64,000 bases of DNA from Saccopteryx bilineata. Taxonomy: Eukaryota; Chordata; Mammalia; Chiroptera; Emballonuridae. Below, in pieces: positions 45,358 to 55,590 of the stretch (position 1 is its first letter; every line of letters starts with the position of its first letter). The notes under the pieces are model-generated. The model searched no databases and was not told the DNA's origin. It saw only the letters and a list, made by a program, of their open reading frames with translations. The stretch spans positions 77,478,305 to 77,542,304 of the forward strand of contig NC_089498.1 of NCBI RefSeq assembly GCF_036850765.1. The letters run 5' to 3'. Position numbers and translations under genes: made by a program.

Positions 45358-48300
45358 TGATGTCATCATTTCTTATGGCTTAGTAGTATTCCATAGTATA
45401 TAAGTATCACATCTTCTTTATCCAGTCATCTATTGAAGGGCTTTTTGGTTGTTTCCATGTCTTGGCCACTGTGAACAATGCTACAGTGAACATGGGGCTG
45501 TATGCGACTTTATGTACCAATGTTTTTGAGTTATGGGGGTATATACCCAGTAGACAGAGTAGAGGGATTGCTAGGTCATATGATAGTTCTATTTTTAGTT
45601 TTTTGAGGAACCACCATACTTTCTTCCATAATGGTTGTACTACTTTACATTCCCACCAACAGTGGATGAGGGTTCCTTTTTCTCCACAGCTTCTCCAACA
45701 CTTGCTATTATCTGTCTTGTTGATAATAGCTAATCTAACAGGTGTGAGGTGGTATCTCATTGCAGTTTTGATTTTCATTTCTCCAATAGCTAATGAAGAT
45801 GAGCATCTTTTCATATATCTGTTGGCCATTTGTATTTCTTCCTGGGAGAAGTGTCTGTTTATGTCCTCCTCCTATATTTTTATTGGATTGTTTATTGTTG
45901 AGTTTTATGAGTTCTTTGTATATTTTGGATATTAGGCCCTTATCTGAGCTGTTGTTTGAAAATATCATCTCCCATTTAGTTGGCTGTTTGTTTTGTTGTC
46001 AGTTTCTCTTGCTATGCAAAAACTTCTTAGTCTGATGTGGTCCCATTTATGTATTTTTGCCTTCACTTCCCTTGACTTTGGAGTTAAATTCATAAAATGC
46101 TCTTTAAAAACAAGGTCCATGAGTTTAGTGCCTATGTTTTCTTCTATGTAATTTATTGTTTCATGTCTTATATTTAGGTCTTTGATCCATTTTGAATTAA
46201 ATTTAGTACAAGGGGACAAACTGTAGAAGAGTTTCATTCTTTTGCATGTGGCTTTCCAGTTTTCCAGCACCATTTGTTGAAGAGGCTTTCTTTTCTCCAT
46301 TGTGTGTTGTTGACCCCTTTATCGAAAATTATTTGACCATATATATGTGGTTTTATTTCTAGACTTTCTATTCTGTTCCATTGGTCTGAGTGTCTATTTT
46401 TCTGCCAATACCATACTGTTTTGATTGTTGTGGCTCTATAATATAATTTGAAGTCAGGTATTGAAATGCCCCCAGCTTCGTTCTTTTTCCTTAAGATTGC
46501 TTTGGCTATTCAGGGTTTTTTATACTTCCATGTAAATCTGATGATTTTTGTTCCATTTCTTTAAAAAATGATATTGGAATTTTGATGGGAATTGCAATGA
46601 ATTTGTATATTGCTTTGGGTAATATAGTCATTTTGATTATATTTCTTCTTCCTATCCAAGAACAAGGAACATTTTTCCATTTCATTGTATCTTTTTGATT
46701 TTCCTTAACAATGCTTTGTAGCTTTCATTTTATAGGTTCTTTACATTCTTTGTTATGTTTGTTCCTAGATATTATATTTTTTGTTGTTGCAGCCATGAAG
46801 GGGGTTATTTTTTTGAGTTCATTTTCTAATATTTCATTGTTGGCATATAGGAAGGCAATGGACTTTTGTATATTAATTTTGTATCCTGTGACCTTACTGT
46901 ATTGGTTTATTGTTTCTAGTAATCTTTTTGTGGAGTCTTCGGGGTTTTCTATGTATAAGATCATATCATCTGCAAAAAGTGAAACCTTTACTTCTTCTTT
47001 GCTAAAATGAATGCCTTTTATTTCTTTATTTTCTCTGATTGCTATGGCTAGAACTTCTAGCACCACATTAAATAAGAGTGGAGAGAGTGGACAACCCTGT
47101 CTTGTTCCTGATTTAAGGAGGAAAGTCTTCAGTTTTATGCCATTTAATATGATGTTAGCTGATGGTTTATCATAGATGGCCTTTATTATGGTGAGATATT
47201 TTCCTTCTATACTCATTTTGTTGATGTTTAAACATAAAATTGTGTTGTATTTTATCGAATGCCTTTTCTGCATCTATTGATAAGATCATATGGTTTTTGT
47301 TCTTTGTTTTGTTGATATGGTGTATTACATTAACTGTTTTATGTATGTTGAACCATCCTTGAGATTCAGGGATGAATCCCATTTGATCATAATGTATTAT
47401 TTTTTAATGTGTTATTGTATTAGATTTGCCAGTATTTTGTTTAGTATTTTAGCATCTGTATTCATTAGAGATATCGGTCTGTAGTTTTCTTTTTTGTGCT
47501 GTCCTTGCCAGCTTTTGGTATGAGGTTTATGTTGGCCTCATAAAATGTGTTTGGAAGTATTGCTTCTTCAATTTTTTGGAACACTTTGAGTAGAATAGGA
47601 ACCAAGTCTTCTTTGAATGTTTGATAGAATTCACTAGTATAGCTGTCTGGCCCTGGGCTTTTATTTTTGGTGAGGTTTTTAATAGTTTTTTCTATTTCCT
47701 CCCTGCTTATTGGTCTGTTTAAGCTTTCTGCTTCTTCATGACTCAGTCTAGGAAGACTGTATTGTTCTAGGAATTTATCCATTTCTTCTAGGTTGTTAAT
47801 TTGGTGTCATATAGTTTTTTATAGTATTCTACAATAATTCTTTGTATAGCTATGATATCTGTGGTGATTTCTACTTTTTCATTTTTGGATTTTATTTATA
47901 TGAGTCCTTTCTCCTCTTTCCTTAGTGAGTCTTGTCAAGAATTTGTCAATTTTGTTGATCTTTTCAAAGAACCAGCTCCTTGTTTTATTAATGTTTTTTA
48001 TCGTTTTTCTGTTCTCTGTTTCATTTATTTCTGCTCTGATTTTTATTATTTCCTTACTTCGGCTGGTTTTGGGTTGTCTTTGTTCTTCTTTTTCAAGTTC
48101 CTTAAGATGTGAAGTTAAGTGTTATAGTTGGGCTCTCTCTTGTTTGTTCATATAAGGCTGTAGCGATTTGAACTTCCCTCTTATTACTGCTTTTGCTGCA
48201 TCCCAGACATTCTGATTTGTCCTATTGTTATTTTCATTTGTATCTATCTTTTGATCTCTGCGCTTATTTCTTCTTTGACCCACTCATTTTTTAAAAGTAT

Positions 48301-48574
48301 GTTGTTTAGTTTTTACATTTTTGTGGGTTTGTTTACTTCTCTTTTGCAGTTGAATTCTAGTTTCAAGGCTTTATACTCTGAAAATATGCTTGGTATAATT
48401 TCAACCTTTCTGAATTTGTTGATGTTATTTTTGTGGCCCAACATGTGGTCAGTTCTTGAGAATGTTCCATGAACACTAGAGAAAAATGTATACTCTGGCA
48501 CTTTGGGATGAAGTGTCCTATAGATGTCTATCATATCTAATTGTTCTAGGGTTTCATTTAAGGCCAATATTTCT

Positions 48575-48925
48575 CTCTTTTTTTTAAATTTTTTTTTTAA
48601 TACAGGGACAGAGATAGAGTCAGAGAGAGGGATAGATAGGGACAGACAGACAGGAACAGAGAAAGATGAGAAGCATCAATCATCAGTTTTTCGTTTTGAC
48701 ACCTTAGTTGTTCATTGATTGCTTCCTCATATGTACCTTGACCACGGGCCTTCAGCAGACCAAGTAACTCCTTGCTCAAGCCAGCAACCTTGGGTCCAAG
48801 CTGGTGAGCTTTTTTTGCTCAAGCCAGATAAGCCAGCCCCCAAGCTGGCAACCTTGGGGTCTCGAACCTGGGTCTTCCACATCCCAGTCTGATGCTCTAT
48901 CCACTCCACCACTGCCTAGTCAGGG
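48575..48925 (-). mobile_element. Family B SINE, minus strand
   Basis: T-rich tail, GATGAGAAGCATCAATCATC, GGGCCTTCAGCAGACCAAGT and a complete head at the right end. Target GGCCAATATTTCT at the left (48562-48574) is repeated as AACCAATATTTCT at 48926-48938. Confidence 0.88.
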
Positions 48926-48938
48926 AACCAATATTTCT

Positions 48939-49313
48939 TTTTTTTTTTTTTTTTTTGTATTTTTCTGAAGTTGGAAATGGAGAGGCAGTCAGACAGACTC
49001 CCACATGCACCCAAACGGGATCCACCCTGCATGCCCACCAAGGGGCAATGCTCTGCCCATCTGGGGCATTGCTCTGTTGCAACCAGGGCCATTCTAGCGC
49101 CTGAGGCAGAGGCCATGAAGCCATCCTCAGTGCCCGGGCCAACTTTGCTCCAATGGAGCCTTGGCTGTGGGGGGGGGGAGAGACAGAGAGAAAGGAGAGG
49201 AGAAGGGGTGGAGAAGCAAATGGGTGCTTCTCCTGTGTGCCCTGGCTGGGAATTGAACCTGGGACTCCTGCATGCCAGGCCAATGCTCTACCACTGAGCC
49301 AATCGGCCAGGGC
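48939..49313 (-). mobile_element. Rhin-1-type SINE, minus strand
   Basis: A T17 tail and complete body, with a run of 9 G's at 49170-49178. It inserted at CCAATATTTCT, the duplicate made by the adjacent family B SINE; the third copy of the target is at 49316-49326. Confidence 0.9.
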
Positions 49314-49989
49314 TGCCAATATTTCTTTATTTATTTTCTGTTTGGATGAACAATCTAGAGCCGTCAGTGGTGTGTTGAGATCTCCAAGTATGGTTGTATT
49401 TTTGTTGGTTTTTGTTTTTAGGTCAATAAGTAGCTGTCTTATATATTTTGGTGCTCCTCCTTGGTTTGGTGCATATATATTAAGAAGTGTTATTTCTTCC
49501 TGATTCAGTGTTTCCTTAATCATTATAAAATGAACATTTTTGTCTCTGATTACTTTTGCTGTCTTGTAGTCAGCATTGTTAGATATGAGTATGGCTACAG
49601 CTGCATCTTTTTGGATGTTATTTGCTTCGAGTATTGTTTTTCAACCTTTCACTTGGAATTTGTTTTTATCCTTGTAGCTTAGATGTGTTTCTTGTAGGCA
49701 GCATATAGTTGGATTTTTTTTCATCCATTCCGCTACTCTGTGTCTTTTTATTGGTGAGTTCAATCCATTTATGTTTAGTTTAATTATTGACACTTGAAGG
49801 TTTCCTATTGCCATTTTATATATTGTTTTCTGTTTTGCATCTTGTTTGATTCTTCTCTTTTGTTTTTCAATCATTTGTTTTTGTTTGGTTTTAATCCATA
49901 CTTCTTTCCTCTGTAACTTCTTTTTTCAAGCCATGTGCTTCTGTGGTGGTTTTTTCAGGGGTGGTTGCCATTAAATAATGAAAAGGGTA

Positions 49990-51124
49990 CCTACCATGTT
50001 CATTTTAGTACACTATTTTATGAGTGCTTCTGCAATCCATCATCCTTTGCTACTGTTAATCTTCGTCCTCTCCTCCTTTTTGTTTTTGTTGTCACAGTTT
50101 AAATTTGATTTTATTGTGTTCTTGGTGGAGCTTTTACTTGTGGTTTTGTTTTGTTTTGTTCTTTGTATCTGGTTGGAAAACCTCCTTTAGTATTACCTGA
50201 AGTGGGGGTTTTCTGATGATAAATTCCCTCATCTTTTCTGTATCTGTGAATTTTTTATTTCTCCTTCATATTTGAAAGATAATTTTGATGGTTATAGTAT
50301 TCTTGGCTGGAAGTTCCTCTCTTTCAAAATTTTAAAAATTGGGGTCTACTCTCTTCTAGCTTGTACAGTTTATGCTGAGAAATCCAATGATAATCGAATA
50401 GGCCTTCCTTTATATGTTGTATTCTTCTTTTTCCTGGCTGCCTTGAGAATTTTTTCTTTGTTGTTGGTTTGTGCCAATTTTATTATGATGTGCCTTGAGG
50501 TAGATTTGTTGGGCTTAAGATAACTCAGTGTTCTGTTTGCTTCTTGAATGCAAGGCTTTAGTTCTTTCCACAGGCTTGGGAAGTTCTCATCTATTATTTG
50601 TTTGAATATGTTCTCCATTCCATTTTCTCTCTCTTCTACCTCTGATAGACCTATTATTCTTATGTTACTCTTTTTGATTGAGTCAGACAATTCCTGTAGG
50701 GTTTTCTCAGTTTTTTTAATTTGTGAGTCTCTCTCCTATTCTCTCTGTTGTGCCTCAAGTTGCCTGTCTTCTATGTTACTAATCCTACCGTCTATCTGGC
50801 CTGTTCTATTAGCTAAGCTTGTTACCTTGATTTTCACTTCATGAATTTTTTCATCTTTGTTTGTTTTGTTTTTATAGTTTCAATTTCCTTGGTAATATAC
50901 TCTTTGTGTTCATTGAGTTGTTTTTTGAGCTCCCTAAATTGCCTTTCTGTGTTTTCTTGTATATCTCTGAGTATTTTTAGGATTTCTATTTTAAATTCTC
51001 TGTCACTTCACTCCAAGGTTTCCAATCTATTAATATTTTTTTCTATAGATTTTTCCTCATCTATCTGTGCTACATCTCTGTCTTTTGTATCCATTATATT
51101 CAATTTCCTTTTCCTTAATGGCAT
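49990..51124 (-). pseudogene. L1 ORF1, minus strand, broken
   Basis: Starts at the minus-strand ATG 51124-51122 and shows a coiled-coil region (51060-50720), an RRM start SNIRIIGLSEVEE near 50660, and the RHIIIKLAQ segment near 50480. A stop follows the coiled-coil start and further frameshifts occur. The end near 49990 is approximate. Confidence 0.75.
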
Positions 51125-51349
51125 CTGAGGGTGGTTTGGTAATAAAGAATAAAAAGTAAAAAAAATATATAAATTATTCCTTTTTTTGAGAAAATACTGT
51201 GAAAAACTGAGAATTATATTGTGCTAAATAGAACAAAACTACCTAGATTGGAGGCCCTGAGTTGGGGAGAAGTGACAAACGGGCAAAAAACGAGGTAAGG
51301 ACCCACAAAAAGCAAAAAAGGAAAAAATTTGGATCAAGAATGAAATAAT

Positions 51350-51467
51350 ATTTCAAAACCCTGGACTTGCCTGGTCAAGGCACATATGGGAGTTGATGCT
51401 TCCTGCTCCTCCCCTCTTTCTCTCTCTCTCCTCTAAAATGAATAAATTTTAAAAAAATTAAAAAAAA
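51350..51467 (+). mobile_element. 5'-truncated family D SINE with 15-bp target duplication
   Basis: Only the part from TTTCAAAACCCTGGACTTGC to the TAAAATGAATAAATTTTAAA tail is present. Duplication CAAGAATGAAATAAT is perfect at 51335-51349 and 51468-51482. It lies in the 5'UTR of the minus-strand L1, opposite in orientation. Confidence 0.9.
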
Positions 51468-52407
51468 CAAGAATGAAATAATTTGCTTGTAAATGATGGT
51501 CGAATGAGAGATGTAGTGGATGAGATAAGAAGACAACAAGAAAAAGAAAAAAACACTATTGTATTAAGTGGAACAAAAACTACATAGAATGGAGAGTGGG
51601 GTTGGGGGGAATGCTAATGAGTTAAAAAGCGAAGTAAAAAGCACACAAAATGCCACAAAAAAAAAATTGAATCCAAAATAAAATAATTTGTTTGTGAGTG
51701 AGGATCAAATGAGAGGGAAAGTGAAAGAGAAAAGAAGAAACTAAGAGAGAGGGAGAAAAAAAGAATTAAAAAAGGGAGAATGTTAAGGTTTTTGGAGTGT
51801 AACCCTCATAGAGAGAAAGAAAAAAGAAAAGAAAAAAAATTGGGAAATGTAACACCTATGGGTAACGTAGTTCAAGATGAAGAGAAAAGAATAAGATGAG
51901 CAGAGGATAAAAGGACCAAGGTGGAAGAAAAGTAATAAAGATAAAAAAATGAAAGAAACAAAAAAAAGTGGAAAAAGTTATAAAGACTGTGGATTATTCT
52001 TGATTTTGAGAGGTTATCTTCTTTCTTTTTCTTTCTTCTTTCTCTTCCTGTTCGGTGACACTGTACCCCAGGCTCTGCCCCTGTGGCACGCGTAGGTAGA
52101 GATTTGCAGTTGATGTGTCACTATGGCGATGTCATATACTAGGCCTCAGTCTTGTTGGTAGTTGGGGCTTGTTAGCATTTGCAGGCTCCAACAATGGGAG
52201 AGTACGTTTTCCCAGAGCCTCTCTCCAAGTCTCTCCTTCCTGAATTAACAGACTGGTGATCCAGCTATGAAGTTGCCCCTGCCATTGCCTTTGTTCAGTG
52301 TGTGGGTCTTATAGACGCTCCTGGGATCATTTTTCTGTCTCTAGTTGTTGTACTTGTTGAAATTTTGGGGAGAGGTATCGGGAACCCTCCTCACAGCACC
52401 ATTTCCC

Positions 52408-52415
52408 TGACGTCA
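52408..52415. promoter_or_regulatory. CRE palindrome TGACGTCA at the L1 5' end
   Basis: A perfect 8-bp CREB/ATF site. In the related L1 the same position reads TGATGTCA (61782-61789), the usual result of CpG decay. Confidence 0.7.
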
Positions 52416-52420
52416 CTCCA

Positions 52421-52480
52421 AACTTATTATTTAGAAGGTGGTACATTTCTCTTACTTCAAGGTATCTAAAGAGAGATATG
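52421..52480. other. Host DNA spacer between two divergent L1 5' ends
   Basis: Sixty bases continuing the host sequence interrupted at 44607. It separates the 5' end of the minus-strand L1 from the 5' end of the plus-strand L1. Confidence 0.7.
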
Positions 52481-52487
52481 GAGAAGA

Positions 52488-52497
52488 CAAGATGGCG
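52488..52497 (+). promoter_or_regulatory. YY1-type site CAAGATGGCG
   Basis: Same motif and same location (first about 20 bp) as the YY1 site that positions transcription start in human L1. Confidence 0.65.
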
Positions 52498-53820
52498 CTG
52501 GAGTAGGCAGACATACCAACATCTACCTCTCAGAACCAAAGTGGATTACAAACTAATTTTAAGAACTATCATCTGGAAAAACCAACTTTGGACTAAACTA
52601 AGAGGACTCTTCAACCAAGGAACACTGAAGAAGCCACACTGAGACTGGTAGGAAAAACGGAAAGGCGGAGAGGGCTGCCCAGCTCCCCGGAGCGAGCAGC
52701 AGCAGGGAGAGACTCGCGTGGCGGGAAGTGAGTTTAGCAGAGGGGGAAGGGTCCTGAGTCCCAGGAACAAAGCCCCAGCCTGCAGCCCCAGAGCCCAGAA
52801 GAGGCGTAAGGACAGTATTTAGCTGGAAACAAGTCAGGATACTGTTTGTGAGAAAGAGTCTGATTTCTCAGACCCAGGATCCTTCTTAAAGGGACCACGC
52901 AGAACATCTCTCTCACAACCACTCACCTGGGGCTCCTGGGGACGGGGGAGAGAGGAGAGGACCAGAGTAACAGGAAGATAGTGTAATCTAGGAGGCACAG
53001 GGAGAAACATTTTGGGAGATAGTCACCCTAACCCCTGGGATGAGTCACTCCCCAAAGCAGAAGTGAATATTTCCCCCAGAAACAGCAATACCAGCAAAGG
53101 AAAGCAGGGGAGCAGCCAAACAAGCTCCCCCGCGGCACTCAGAGCAGAGTCGCATAGAAGGAGGGATCTTTAGGGTCTACAGTGGTGAGTCTTAGGGTCC
53201 GAGCTGCAGCGCCTCCACCCACTCGGCTGGGGGCTCACCCGGAGGGTGGACGGCAGCGAGAGACAGGGGCGTGGTTCTGCTGGCAGGGGCGGAGGCCAGC
53301 TGGCCACCACTGGGCTCAGGTGTGAGCTCAATCTTGCCCGGTTGGGGAGAAGGGGGCATGCAAAAGCGGTCAAGCTCAGCTGCCGGCAGCCTGTATTCCA
53401 GCCTGCGGGAGAAGGGCAGGAACCCCGGAAAGGGTGGAGACCAGCTCCTGAGCAAGGGTGCAGGAGCACAGCCTTGCCCCGCCCGTGCAACCCAGGCTTG
53501 CGGTCTGACTTGGTAGCCAGCTCCTCCTGCGGGGGTGGAGCCAAAAGCCCAGAGAGGCGGAGATCCGCTACTGAGCTGAGCTTGGGCACGCAGTCCTGCC
53601 TGGTGGTAGAGCCAAGGCTAGCAGCCGTCCCTCGAGCGGTCTCCTCCTGCAGAGTCAGGGCGAAAGCCTGGAAACAGGTGGAGACCCACAGCTAAGCAAA
53701 GGTGCTCGCCAGTGCCCTCAGGACCAAGCATAATGTCACACATGGGGGCAGGGCAAAGGCCAAGGCCACCAACGCTTGTACACCCAAGCGTGTGATCACG
53801 GCCACTCTCGCGAAGAGAAA

Positions 53821-54004
53821 ATGCAGAGACAGAGAAATACAGCACAAATAAACCAAGAGAAATCCCCAGAAAAGGACCTAAGTGAATCAGATATAACCAA
53901 ATTACCAGATGCAGAGTTTAAAATAGCGATTGTTAGGATGCTCAAAGATATTAGAACAACCAGAGATGGCCATTACGAAAACCTAAATAAAGAGATAACA
54001 AATA
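53821..54004 (+). pseudogene. L1 ORF1 N-terminus, truncated
   Basis: The frame opens at 53821 and continues for about 60 residues that match the N-terminal part of ORF1 at 36787, including DAEFKIAIVRMLKDIRTT. It then runs into SINE sequence (NSLTRWWRS). The coiled-coil and RNA-binding domains are missing. Confidence 0.75.
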
Positions 54005-54256
54005 GCCTGACCAGGTGGTGGCGCAGTGCATAGATCGTCAGACTGGGATGCAGAGGACCCAGGTTCGAGGTCCCGAGGTCACCAGCTTGAGCGCGTGCTC
54101 ATCTGGTTTGGGCAAAAAGCCCGCTAGCTTGAACCCAAGGTCGCTGGCTCCAGCAAGGGGTTACTCGGTCTGCTGAAGGCCCACGGTCAAGGCACATGTG
54201 AGGGAGTGGTCAATGAACAACTAAGGTGTTGCAACGCGCAATGAAAAACTAATGAT
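54005..54256 (+). mobile_element. Family B SINE, 3' end missing
   Basis: GCCTGACCAGGTGGTGGCGC head and the core to GAAAAACTAATGAT, then an abrupt change at about 54256 to old L1 sequence. The usual CTTCTCATCTCTCTCC and A-tail are absent, so a deletion joined the SINE to the older L1. Confidence 0.8.
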
Positions 54257-55590
54257 CTGAACAGACCTTCATAAAGAAGTCATACAGATAGCAAATAAAC
54301 ATATGAGAAGATGCCCAATATTGTATGTCATTAGGAAATGGCAAATGAAACAACTACACACCTAATTAGAATGACCCAAATCCAAAGAATAAACAATACC
54401 AAATGCTAACAAGGATGTGGAGCAACAAGAACTGTCATTCATTGCTGCTGGTGGGGATGCAAAATGGTACAGTCACTTTGGAATACAGTTTTGCAGCTTC
54501 TTACAAAGTTAAATGTAGTCTAACCATACAATCCACATGATACTTCAAGGCATTTACTTAAATGACTTGAAAACTTACGTCTACAGAGAAACCTGTACAT
54601 GGCCTGAGCAGGCAGTAGTACAGTGGTTAGAGCATCAGACTGGGACGCGGAGGACCCAGGTTCGAAATCCTGAGGTCGAGGGCTCATCTGGGTTGAGCAA
54701 GGCTCACCAGCTTGGACCCAAGGTTGCTGGCTTGAGCAAGGGGTTACTCAGTCTGCTGTAGCCCCCCAGTCAAGGCACATATGAGAAAGAAATCAATGAG
54801 AAGCTGAGGTGTTGCAATGAAGAATTGATGTTTCTCATCTCTCTCCCTTCAGGTCCTTCTGTCCCTATCTGTCTCTCTCTGTCTCTGTCACACACCAAAA
54901 AAAAAGAAAAAAAGAAAAGAAACCTATACATGAATATTTATAACAACTTTATTCGTAGTTGCTAAAAACTGGAAGCCACTAAGATGTCCCTCAAAGGTGA
55001 GTAGATCAACAACAAATTGTGGTAACATATACAATAGGATTTTATTCAATGGTAAAAAGAAATGACCTATCAAGCCACAAAAATACAAAAAGGAACCTTA
55101 ATGTATAGTGCTTAGTAGAAAGGAGCCAGTTGGAGGAAGCAACATACTATATGACTCCAATTATATGACATTCTGGAAGAGGCAAAACTATGGAGAGAGT
55201 CAAGAGATCAAGGGTTGCCCGGAGTTTGAGGGAACAAGGGAAGGGTGAGTGGGTGGAGCACAAAGGATTTTTAAGGCAGCAAAGCTCTTCTATATGATAC
55301 TCTAATGGTTACATGACATTACACACTTGTTAAAACTCATAGACAATACATAACACAGAGGGACTTTAGTTAATAATAATGGATCAATACTGGTTTATCA
55401 GTTTTATCAAATATACCACAGTGATGCAGGCTGTTAATAATAGGAGAAACTGTGTATTAAGAGAACATATATGGGAACTCTCCCTACTATCTGCTCAATT
55501 TAATGTAAACCTAAAAATGTTCAAAAAATAACCTACTGGTTAAAAAGAAAAAGGAAAGGAGTATGGTCAGCAGAAGGCAGATAGGAAACA
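54257..55590 (+). mobile_element. Old L1 3' end
   Basis: ORF2 C-terminal and 3'UTR sequence: CATATGAGAAGATGCCCAAT, GCTGGTGGGGATGCAAAATG, ATATGACTCCAATTATATGA and GTTGCCCGGAGTTTGAGGGA. It is split by a family B SINE at 54601-54917. No open frame. Confidence 0.65.
54601..54917 (+). mobile_element. Family B SINE
   Basis: GGCCTGAGCAGGCAGTAGTA head, GACGCGGAGGACCCAGGTTC, CAAGGCACATATGAGAAAG and CT-rich tail with CACACACC. Duplication AGAAACCTGTACAT versus AGAAACCTATACAT. Confidence 0.85.

Larger units (their letters stand above)
44905..49814 (-). pseudogene. L1 ORF2, minus strand, broken
   Basis: On the minus strand the protein begins near 49814 (MAIGNLQVSIIKLNINGLNS) with the endonuclease motifs LQETHL and LGDLNTPLTALD (about 49370). 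Two SINEs split the endonuclease at 48575-49313. The reverse transcriptase part shows [14 protein letters not shown] (about 47260), [12 protein letters not shown] and FADD encoded at 46965-46976. The cysteine-rich [18 protein letters not shown] is near 45680. A Rhin-1 SINE cuts the last part at 44999-45357. Several frameshifts are present, so no function remains. Confidence 0.82.
44608..52420 (-). mobile_element. Nearly full-length L1, minus strand, with spliced-looking 5'UTR
   Basis: Runs from a 3'UTR at 44608-44900 through ORF2 and ORF1 to a 5'UTR whose first bases are at about 52420 (minus-strand GGAGTGACGTCAGGGAAATG). AACTTAT at 44601-44607 and 52421-52427 is a short target duplication, and the interrupted host sequence joins sensibly across it. 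SINEs lie at 44999-45357, 48575-48925, 48926-49313 and 51350-51467. The 5'UTR lacks a 791-bp segment found in the related copy at 61779. Confidence 0.85.
51125..52420 (-). promoter_or_regulatory. L1 5'UTR/promoter, minus strand
   Basis: Internal promoter region of the minus-strand L1. The proximal half is A/T- and purine-rich (51300-52060) and the distal half carries conserved blocks GGAGCCTGCAAATGCTAAC and GGAAGGAGAGACTTGG. A palindromic cAMP-response element TGACGTCA is at 52408-52415, ten bases or fewer from the element's end. The junction at 52288/52289 corresponds to the edges of a 791-bp segment in the copy at 61779. Confidence 0.75.
52481..54004 (+). mobile_element. L1 5' end, plus strand (5'UTR and ORF1 start)
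   Basis: Begins GAGAAGACAAGATGGCGCTG, with a YY1 site at the very start as in primate L1s. The 5'UTR is GC- and CpG-rich (52640-53720) and differs from that of the minus-strand neighbour. ORF1 starts at 53821 and is cut at 54004 by a family B SINE. Downstream L1 sequence is an unrelated older copy, so the rest was lost. Confidence 0.8.

Noticed and set aside
53246..53695. 149-codon plus-strand frame and 139-codon minus-strand frame in GC-rich DNA
   Set aside because: The region is the CpG-rich 5'UTR of the L1 starting at 52481. Both strands are open by composition and no motif is present.
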